Origin: Marinobacter vinifirmus
GTDB lineage: Bacteria > Pseudomonadota > Gammaproteobacteria > Pseudomonadales > Oleiphilaceae
Direction: 5' to 3'
Assembly: GCF_002258215.1 (NCBI RefSeq)
Contig: NZ_NEFY01000004.1
Location: 62,001-126,000, forward strand
DNA length: 64,000 nt
The position numbers and the translations under genes were made by a program. Below, one piece after another: positions 56,862-64,000 of this stretch. Positions within the stretch are counted from its first letter, which is position 1, and every line of letters begins with the position of its first letter. The notes beneath the pieces are model-generated. The model saw only the letters and a program-made list of their open reading frames with translations. It did no database searches and was not told where the DNA came from.

Positions 56862-57749
56862 GTGCTTGAAACGTTACAGACAACCATCGCACAGGTGATC
56901 GGAAGTATTGCCTGGGGCAAGTGGCTTTCGGCGGGCTTTTTGCTGGTGCTGGGGATTGTGCTGGCCACCTTTGTTGCCCGCAGTGTCGGCCGCCTGGTAG
57001 AAACCAGGACAACCCGCCATCACCAGGTGATGATCCGGCGGGTGTTCTTTTACCTGGTGTTTCTACTGTTTGCCGTTGCCGCGCTCAGGGAAGCCGGCTT
57101 CTCCCTGGAAGTGGTGCTGGGCGCTGCCGGTATTCTCACGGTCGCTATCGGCTTTGCCTCCCAGACCTCCGCCTCCAACATTATCAGTGGCCTGTTCCTG
57201 GTGATGGAAAAGCCGTTCGAGATTGGTGACACCATCGAGGTGGATGCCACCATCGGGGAAGTGGTGGCAATCGACCTGCTCAGCGTAAAGCTCAGAACGG
57301 CCGACAACCTGTACGTGCGCATACCCAACGAAACCCTGATCAAAACCCGGGTGATCAACCGCTCCCGCTTTCCAATCCGCCGGATCGACCTGGTTCTGGG
57401 CATCGCCTACGCGGAGGACGTGGAAAAGGTGCAGGATTTGCTGCTGGAACTGGCGCAGCAGAACACCGTGTGCCTGGAAGAGCCGAAACCCTTTGTTCTG
57501 GTTACCGGGTTTGGGGCGTCTTCGGTCGATTTGCAGTTCTCCTTCTGGGTGCCCAGAGAAGAATTCCTTGATGGCCGGGGCAGCATGATGATTGCCGTCA
57601 AAAAAGCCCTGGACGAGCACGGCATAGAAATACCTTTCCCCCATACCAGCGTGTATGCCGGTAGTCATTCCGAGCCCTTCCGGGTGCAATTGATGGCCCC
57701 GGAACAACAAAAAGATAAGGATTCCCCGGATGTCGACAGAAACGACTGA
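56862..57749 (+). CDS. Small-conductance mechanosensitive channel (MscS family)
   Basis: 295 residues from GTG 56862 (GGGAG upstream). Membrane helices at ~20-42, ~66-82 and the pore helix ~88-115, then the MscS signature [23 protein letters not shown] with EIGDTIEVD, and a beta plus alpha/beta cytosolic cage ending in a hydrophilic tail. Opens on hypo-osmotic shock to release solutes. The 3' end overlaps the next gene by 20 bp, which ties the channel to the RimK cluster. Confidence 0.92.
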   Translation: MLETLQTTIAQVIGSIAWGKWLSAGFLLVLGIVLATFVARSVGRLVETRTTRHHQVMIRRVFFYLVFLLFAVAALREAGFSLEVVLGAAGILTVAIGFASQTSASNIISGLFLVMEKPFEIGDTIEVDATIGEVVAIDLLSVKLRTADNLYVRIPNETLIKTRVINRSRFPIRRIDLVLGIAYAEDVEKVQDLLLELAQQNTVCLEEPKPFVLVTGFGASSVDLQFSFWVPREEFLDGRGSMMIAVKKALDEHGIEIPFPHTSVYAGSHSEPFRVQLMAPEQQKDKDSPDVDRND

Positions 57750-58221
57750 AGTGATCAAAACTACTCCGCCCACCGAAGCTGAAAACAAGGTGTCACTTGG
57801 CTGGCGCGAATGGGTGGGCCTGCCGGACCTGGGCATTGGCCGGATCAAGGCCAAGGTAGATACCGGCGCGCGCACCTCGTGCCTGCATACTTTCCGGACG
57901 GAACCCTACACTGAAAACGGCGAGCGCCGGGTGAAGTTCTGGGTGCACCCGATACAGAACGACCTGCACCACGTGGTGGAATGCGACGCCCGGGTGCTGG
58001 ATGAACGCACCGTGTCGGATTCCGGTGGCCACAAAGAACAACGGCTGGTGATCGAAACCACCCTGGTACTGGGTGACCAGAGCTGGCCCATTGAAATGAC
58101 CTTAACCAACCGGGACTCCATGCGGTTCCGGATGTTGCTGGGGCGCACTGCCATGGCGGGGCGAACCACCATTTATCCCGAAGCTTCTTACCTTGCCGGC
58201 AAGCCGGCACCAAGGAACTGA
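57730..58221 (+). CDS. rimB: DUF785/RimB-like ATP-dependent zinc protease family protein
   Basis: 163 residues. The retropepsin-like motif [13 protein letters not shown] (Asp44-Thr-Gly) and LLGRTAMAG are characteristic of the family annotated as ATP-dependent zinc protease, called RimB when next to rimK in Pseudomonas. There RimB, with RimA and RimK, affects glutamation of ribosomal protein bS6. Starts within mscS (AAGGA 7 nt before ATG), and rimK begins 2 bp after its stop. Enzyme activity is inferred from family only. Confidence 0.88.
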   Translation: MSTETTEVIKTTPPTEAENKVSLGWREWVGLPDLGIGRIKAKVDTGARTSCLHTFRTEPYTENGERRVKFWVHPIQNDLHHVVECDARVLDERTVSDSGGHKEQRLVIETTLVLGDQSWPIEMTLTNRDSMRFRMLLGRTAMAGRTTIYPEASYLAGKPAPRN

Positions 58222-58223
58222 TT

Positions 58224-59129
58224 ATGAAAATTGCGGTACTGTCGCGAAACCGGCACCTGTATTCCACCCGTCGGCTGGTGGAGGAAGGCATCAATCGTGG
58301 CCATGAAGTGAAGGTGATTGACGCCCTGCATTGCTCCATGAACATCACGTCTGCCAACCCGCTGATCCATTACCACGAAGAAGTGCTGGAAGACTTCGAT
58401 GTGGTGATTCCGCGAATCGGCGCCTCGGTCACTTTTTACGGCACCGCGGTACTGCGCCAGTTCGAGATGATGGGTGTATTTCCACTCAACGAATCGGTGG
58501 CCATTACCCGTTCCCGGGACAAGCTGCGCTCCCTGCAGTTGCTGGCCCGTAAGGGCGTGGGCATGCCGGTAACCGGGTTTGCCAACAAACCGGACAACGT
58601 GCCGGAGCTGCTGAAGATGGTGGGTGGCGCGCCGGTGGTCATCAAACTGCTGCAGGGTACCCAGGGCATTGGTGTGGTGCTGGCGGAAACCCGCAAAGCC
58701 GCCGAGTCTGTGATTGAAGCCTTTATGGGCCTGAAAGCCGACATCCTGGTGCAGGAATTCATCAAGGAAGCCGGCGGTGCCGACATCCGCTGCTTTGTCA
58801 TCGGCGACAAGGTTATCGCCGCTATGAAGCGCCAGGGCGCGGAAGGTGAATTCCGCTCAAACCTGCACCGGGGCGGTACCGCTTCGCTGGTGCGGATTAC
58901 CCCGGAAGAGCGCCGCACCGCCATTACCGCTGCCAAGGCCATGGGCCTGAACGTGGCCGGTGTGGATTTGCTGCGTTCCAGCCGTGGCCCGCTGGTGATG
59001 GAAGTAAACTCTTCACCGGGCCTGGAAGGCATCGAGAATGCTACCGGCAAGAACGTGGCCGGCATGATCATCAACTGGACTGAAAAGAACTACAAACCCT
59101 GGAAAACCAAGACCCGGGGCAGAGGATAA
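58224..59129 (+). CDS. rimK: RimK alpha-L-glutamate ligase
   Basis: 301 residues, same as E. coli RimK (300). An ATP-grasp ligase that adds glutamates to the C-terminus of bS6 and can make poly-alpha-glutamate. Typical stretches: [77 protein letters not shown] and [13 protein letters not shown] with metal ligands. AAGGA is 7 nt upstream. The putative target bS6, with a long charged tail, is encoded at 25241. Confidence 0.96.
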   Translation: MKIAVLSRNRHLYSTRRLVEEGINRGHEVKVIDALHCSMNITSANPLIHYHEEVLEDFDVVIPRIGASVTFYGTAVLRQFEMMGVFPLNESVAITRSRDKLRSLQLLARKGVGMPVTGFANKPDNVPELLKMVGGAPVVIKLLQGTQGIGVVLAETRKAAESVIEAFMGLKADILVQEFIKEAGGADIRCFVIGDKVIAAMKRQGAEGEFRSNLHRGGTASLVRITPEERRTAITAAKAMGLNVAGVDLLRSSRGPLVMEVNSSPGLEGIENATGKNVAGMIINWTEKNYKPWKTKTRGRG

Positions 59130-59135
59130 GCGCGC

Positions 59136-60203
59136 ATGGCAAGAGCACCGTTCGAGATTGCCGGAGTACAGGTAAAGCCGGGTACCCGTGTGACTGTGGA
59201 AGTTCCGGTAGCCAAACTCTACACCCACACCCCGCTGCATATTCCGGTGGAAGTGGTGCATGGCCGCCGTGACGGGCCTGTTCTGATGGTGTGTGGAGCC
59301 ATTCATGGCGACGAGATCAACGGTGTGGAAATCATCCGCCGGGTACTGAAGAACGGCGCCTTGCGGCATCTTCGCGGCACCCTGGTGGCGGTGCCGATCG
59401 TCAACATTTTCGGCTTTGTGCAGCGCACCCGCTACCTGCCGGACCGGCGTGACCTGAACCGGTGTTTTCCCGGTAGCGAGAGCGGTTCGCTGGGTGGCCG
59501 TATTGCCTACCTGCTGCGCACCCAGATCATGGAAAACGTGACCCATATTATCGACCTGCACACCGGGGCCATTCACCGGTTCAACCTGCCACAGATCCGC
59601 GCCGAGCTGAAGAACCCGGAAACCTCCCGCATGGCAGACGCCTTTGGTGCGCCGATCATTATCAATGCCGGTTTGCGGGAAGGCAGCCTGCGGGCCTACG
59701 CCGACTCACTGGATATCCCGGTGATCACCTTTGAAGGTGGCGAAGCCCTGCGCTTTGATGATGTGGTGATTGCCAGCGGCGTAAAAGGCATCATCCGGGT
59801 GATGCGCGAGCTGGAAATGGTGCCCGCCAAGAAAGGCCCGAAAGCGCCGAAAAAACGCTCGGAAACCGCTGCGAACTCACAGTGGGTGCGGGCAGATATG
59901 GACGGCATCATGCGCCCGGTGGCCAGCCTTGGCCAGAAAGTGCGTAAAGGCCAGAAGCTGGCCATGGTGGCGGACCCCTTCGGCGAAACCGAAGTGGCCA
60001 TTACCTCGCCCTGTTCCGGCATTGTTATCTGTGTGAACAACCTGCCGCTGGTGAACGAGGGCGAAGCCATCTACCACATCGCCCGATTTGACGAGCTGGG
60101 TGAGGCAGAAAAAGCCATGGACTATTTCCGAAGCTCGTTCGAGAGTGAAGTATCGGAAGACGCAGTGGTGCCCGTACACCCGTGGGATGAACTGCAAAAA
60201 TAG
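59136..60203 (+). CDS. Succinylglutamate desuccinylase/aspartoacylase-family zinc hydrolase
   Basis: 355 residues. M14-like zinc site: His57-x-x-Glu60 in GAIHGDEING and the third ligand His near residue 142 in IIDLHTGAIHR; also RDLNRCFPGS and FEGGEALRFDD. A C-terminal ~90-residue extension (from ~260) resembles a biotinyl/lipoyl-like beta barrel (VRKGQKLAMVADPFGETEVAI). Family enzymes deacylate N-acyl amino acids such as N2-succinylglutamate or N-acetyl-aspartate. It starts 6 bp after rimK, so it may remove a group from a RimK product; substrate unknown. Confidence 0.9.
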   Translation: MARAPFEIAGVQVKPGTRVTVEVPVAKLYTHTPLHIPVEVVHGRRDGPVLMVCGAIHGDEINGVEIIRRVLKNGALRHLRGTLVAVPIVNIFGFVQRTRYLPDRRDLNRCFPGSESGSLGGRIAYLLRTQIMENVTHIIDLHTGAIHRFNLPQIRAELKNPETSRMADAFGAPIIINAGLREGSLRAYADSLDIPVITFEGGEALRFDDVVIASGVKGIIRVMRELEMVPAKKGPKAPKKRSETAANSQWVRADMDGIMRPVASLGQKVRKGQKLAMVADPFGETEVAITSPCSGIVICVNNLPLVNEGEAIYHIARFDELGEAEKAMDYFRSSFESEVSEDAVVPVHPWDELQK

Positions 60204-60209
60204 TTGTGA

Positions 60210-61703
<1,494 letters not shown>

Positions 61704-61710
61704 ACAGGCT

Positions 61711-62664
61711 TTAGCGCCGGTTTCCGGTTGCGGTGAAGAAGGAGAGAAACTGTCTCTCCTCGACCTGCGCCTCGTGCAGCGTAACCGGCCGGAACCTGAG
61801 CGTTGTGCCCGGTGTTCGCTGGGCCAGGGCATCCAGGCTTCTGGGCGTAACGGCTCCGAGCTTTGGATAGCCACCGATGGTCTGGCGGTCATTGAGCAGC
61901 ACGATGGGCTGCCCGTCAGCCGGAACCTGGATGGCGCCCAGGCTGGTGCCTTCCGATATCAGGCGTTCTCCCAGCGGTTCCAGTGCCGGGCCTTTCAGGC
62001 GCGCGCCCATGCGGTCGGTTTGCCGGGTCAGGGTGTAGGGATTGTTGAAGAAGGTGTCGAGAACGGATGCAGGAAAACGGTCGATCTGGGCACAAGGAAT
62101 CACGGAAAGCGCCAGCTCTTCCTTATAGTCCGGCCGCCAGCGCTCCGAGACTTTGCGGTTCAGAACCCTGGCGCTACCCGCGTGGCAGGGCAGGTGGTCG
62201 CCTTCCTGCAGTGGGCGACCATCCTGGTTAAGGCCTCCGAGCCCCTCTCGCGTAAACGTGGCACAGCTGTTACCCAGCCCCGGCGCTACCTGAAACCCGC
62301 CAAGCACTGCCAGATAGCTTCTTATCCCAACCTTCGGTGCACTCAGGGCAACTCTGTCGCCGGCCTGAATATTGATAACGCTCCAGAGCGGCCGGGACTC
62401 TCCGTTAACCCGGCATTGCACTTCTGCTCCGGTAATCGCGATCTGGGTAGCAAGGTGACTGGTGAACTCAACCCCGCCGAAGGTGATTTCCAGCGCGGGC
62501 GTGCCGAAGGGATTATCCAGCAACCGGTTGGCCCAGGCCCAGGCGTTGCGGTCCATGGCGCCGCCAGTCGCCAGCCCCAGGTGCATCACACCCTGGCGCC
62601 CGCCATCCTGCAGCAAACTGAGAAAGCCGGGTTTAGTAAAAGTCAGGCCTGGCTGGGTGTTCAT
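61711..62664 (-). CDS. pxpC: 5-oxoprolinase subunit C
   Basis: 317 residues of the KipA/AHS2 family: KPGFLSLLQDGGRQGVMHLGLATGGAMD at the N-terminus, NPFGTPALEITFGG, and IRSYLAVLGGF. With PxpA and PxpB it hydrolyses 5-oxoproline (pyroglutamate) to glutamate using ATP. The ATG overlaps the pxpB stop by 4 bp. PxpA is not in the window on either side of the pair. Confidence 0.94.
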   Translation of the reverse strand: MNTQPGLTFTKPGFLSLLQDGGRQGVMHLGLATGGAMDRNAWAWANRLLDNPFGTPALEITFGGVEFTSHLATQIAITGAEVQCRVNGESRPLWSVINIQAGDRVALSAPKVGIRSYLAVLGGFQVAPGLGNSCATFTREGLGGLNQDGRPLQEGDHLPCHAGSARVLNRKVSERWRPDYKEELALSVIPCAQIDRFPASVLDTFFNNPYTLTRQTDRMGARLKGPALEPLGERLISEGTSLGAIQVPADGQPIVLLNDRQTIGGYPKLGAVTPRSLDALAQRTPGTTLRFRPVTLHEAQVEERQFLSFFTATGNRR

Positions 62665-63350
62665 AGCTGGCCTCCGAGTGCCAGGTATTCCTCCCGGCCG
62701 ATGGGCCGAAAGCGAACCCGCTGGCCGGCTTGCAGCAGGGAAGGCTGGCCCCGGCCAGGATCAAAAAGCGTCAGAGGCGTTCGGCCGATCAGGTTCCAGC
62801 CACCGGGGGACTGCAGCGGATAGATGGCGGTTTGGGTATCTGCAATGCCCAGGGTTCCGGCTGGTACCCTGGCGCGTGGCGTTGTCAGGCGAGGCGTTGC
62901 CAACTCCGCCGGTACTTCGCCCAGATAGGCAAACCCGGGCGCAAAGCCGATGGCAAACACGTAGTACTCTTCAGCAGAATGCTTCTGGATGACCTGTTCC
63001 CTTGATAACCCGGCCCTAGCGGCAACCGCGTCGAGGTCCGGCCCTGTGGAGGGGTCATAGTAAACCGGAATCTCTACAACATCGCCTTTGGCCGCGTTTG
63101 TTTCAACCTCGGGAAGCCTTGCTAACGCGTTGGTGATATCCGCCACCAGCGAGGCCAGGTCATCTTCCAGCACGTTGTAGCGCAGCAGCAGCGTGGTATA
63201 GGAAGGCACCATATCGATCAACCGGGGGGCCAGCCTGTGCGAAAGTGCCCGGGCGGCCCGCTGGATCCGCTCGGTCAGCGCAATATCAATCGCATCACCG
63301 AAGTGAAGCGTAATGGTATCAACGCCGGTTACTTCATATCGCCAGAACAT
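62661..63350 (-). CDS. pxpB: 5-oxoprolinase subunit B
   Basis: 229 residues from ATG 63350 (GGAG upstream); ATGs at 63389 and 63455 have no ribosome site. KipI/AHS1 family: PSYTTLLLRYN, the central FAIGFAPGFAYLG and the C-terminal PGGWNLIGRTPLTLFDP are diagnostic. Forms the PxpBC complex, which phosphorylates 5-oxoproline. E. coli PxpB is 218 residues. Confidence 0.94.
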   Translation of the reverse strand: MFWRYEVTGVDTITLHFGDAIDIALTERIQRAARALSHRLAPRLIDMVPSYTTLLLRYNVLEDDLASLVADITNALARLPEVETNAAKGDVVEIPVYYDPSTGPDLDAVAARAGLSREQVIQKHSAEEYYVFAIGFAPGFAYLGEVPAELATPRLTTPRARVPAGTLGIADTQTAIYPLQSPGGWNLIGRTPLTLFDPGRGQPSLLQAGQRVRFRPIGREEYLALGGQL

Positions 63351-63468
63351 TGCGGCTGTTCTCCGGGGGCTTTGGGTGGCTCTTTTCATGCGAAGAATAC
63401 TATCTGACCCCCGAGGTATCACAAAGCCCGTTACCAATGGCTGAGTGTGTTTCAAAGAACTGAGCCGA

Positions 63469-63519
63469 TGGGTGGAATTCCACCCAAATCGACTTCCATG
63501 ACGGGTGAGATTTCACCCA
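63469..63519. promoter_or_regulatory. Twin palindromic activator sites
   Basis: TGGGTGGAATTCCACCCA (63469-63486) is a perfect 18-bp palindrome. CGGGTGAGATTTCACCCA (63502-63519) is a near copy, identical at 14 of 18 positions. Centres are 33 bp apart, about three helical turns, and lie ~87 and ~120 bp upstream of the -12 element, a typical place for enhancer-binding-protein dimers. Confidence 0.65.
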
Positions 63520-63582
63520 ACGGATGCCGGCTGCGTCGGCCTCAAAAAACCAACAGTCTGTTTTATAAGTATTTTCCCTGAC

Positions 63583-63597
63583 TGGCCCGCTAATTGC
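63583..63597 (+). promoter_or_regulatory. Sigma-54 (-24/-12) promoter of the TAXI gene
   Basis: TGGCCCGCTAATTGC has the required GG-N10-GC spacing and matches TGGC-N7-TTGC of the consensus. The predicted start near 63608 gives a ~60-nt leader to the ATG at 63671. Confidence 0.65.
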
Positions 63598-63670
63598 TCC
63601 TTCATTTGCCAGCGAGGCCATCAAGGTCTCTCCAGCACCCAACCAACAAAATGAATCGGGAGCATTCTTT

Positions 63671-64000
63671 ATGAAACTTCAAACCGTTCTGGCGGCTGCG
63701 CTCGCCACCTCCGTTGTTGCAGGCCCTGTGGTTGCCCAGGACCGTGACGGCTGGCCGGATAACTTCACTGTCGGTACTGCCAGTCAGGGCGGCACCTACT
63801 TTGCCTACGGCTCTGGCTGGGCGAACTTCGTGGCTGAAAACCTGGGCGTATCCGGCGGTGCCGAAATCACCGGTGGCCCGGTCCAGAACATGGCGCTGGT
63901 GCACACCGGTGACCTGAAGTTTGGCCTGACCACCATGGGCCCGGCCCGGGAATCCCGTGACGGCGAAAGCCCGCTGGCTCCGGGCATGAAGATGGACAAT
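63671..64000 (+). CDS. TAXI-family TRAP transporter receptor, 3' end outside window
   Basis: 110 codons open to the window edge. A signal peptide (MKLQTVLAAALATSVVAGPVVAQ) is followed by FTVGTASQGGTYFAYGSGWANFV, the N-terminal signature of TAXI solute receptors, and GPVQNMALVHTGDLKFGLTTMGP. TAXI receptors deliver substrates to a fused membrane permease; a characterised one binds glutamate/glutamine. Being divergent from pxpBC, it may bring in glutamate, pyroglutamate or a related acid. Preceded by a sigma-54 promoter. Confidence 0.9.
   Translation, partial: MKLQTVLAAALATSVVAGPVVAQDRDGWPDNFTVGTASQGGTYFAYGSGWANFVAENLGVSGGAEITGGPVQNMALVHTGDLKFGLTTMGPARESRDGESPLAPGMKMDN

Larger units (their letters stand above)
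63351..63670. other. 320-bp divergent regulatory region, pxpB / TAXI receptor gene
   Basis: No gene lies here. It carries two related palindromes, a sigma-54 type promoter for the plus-strand gene, and an A/T-rich patch (about 63545-63578) between them that could help bending. The pxpB promoter on the minus strand is not obvious. Confidence 0.7.

Overview
The window reads as chromosomal core DNA of a marine, GC-rich gammaproteobacterium, most likely Marinobacter or a close relative. Three things support this: gene order matches Pseudomonas-type genomes in several blocks; the genes are densely packed with many 4-bp ATGA overlaps; and the accessory genes are marine in character (BCCT transporter, PPi-type phosphofructokinase, TAXI-TRAP receptor, ANR/FNR regulator). 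I see no phage, insertion sequence or CRISPR array. The genus is inferred, not proven.

Layout. 1-1734 (-): two overlapping membrane GGDEF genes, the first cut by the window edge. 1880-10938 (+): proA-nadD, rsfS-rlmH-mrdA-rodA, then rlpA-dacA-ybeD-lipB; this covers proline and NAD synthesis, ribosome silencing, cell elongation and lipoylation. 10945-19249: a diguanylate cyclase, an ABC1 kinase, a YqaA membrane protein, a glutaredoxin, PPi-phosphofructokinase, mpl-ubiX and an acyl-CoA dehydrogenase. 19393-29897: an unrecognised lipoprotein, tRNA-Leu, rnr-rlmB, then rpsF-rpsR-DUF2232-rplI and dnaB-alr. 29872-33751: an unknown small protein, an RmlD-like protein, the anr/fnr gene with a perfect ANR box, ylqF and a Spy-like protein. 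34000-42928: BCCT transporter, MMPL exporter, lipA, metY, a serine hydrolase and a PACE efflux protein. 43039-50129 (-): tRNA-Met, ychF, pth-rplY, prs, tRNA-Gln, ispE-lolB-TPR lipoprotein. 50366-54342 (+): hemA-prfA-prmC-moeB, ending at a large inverted repeat before the convergent photolyase gene.

56020-61703 (+) is the most system-like segment: DUF432, an MscS channel, a DUF785 Zn-protease-like protein, RimK glutamate ligase, an AstE/aspartoacylase-like enzyme and AstD. The genes run in tight succession with overlaps. They could add and remove glutamate or acyl groups on an unknown acceptor, tied to osmotic sensing. Facing it are pxpB-pxpC (5-oxoprolinase) and, divergently, a TAXI-TRAP receptor gene that begins at 63671 and runs off the window. 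That receptor gene is preceded by a sigma-54 type GG-N10-GC promoter and two similar palindromes at enhancer distance. Glutamate or pyroglutamate is a plausible common theme of this end of the window.

Most other segments are well-known housekeeping genes. The less ordinary items are regulatory or structural: the sigma-54/UAS region, the autoregulatory ANR box, a 27-bp perfect inverted repeat, a palindrome at the presumed rlpA transcription start, and a structured rpsF leader.
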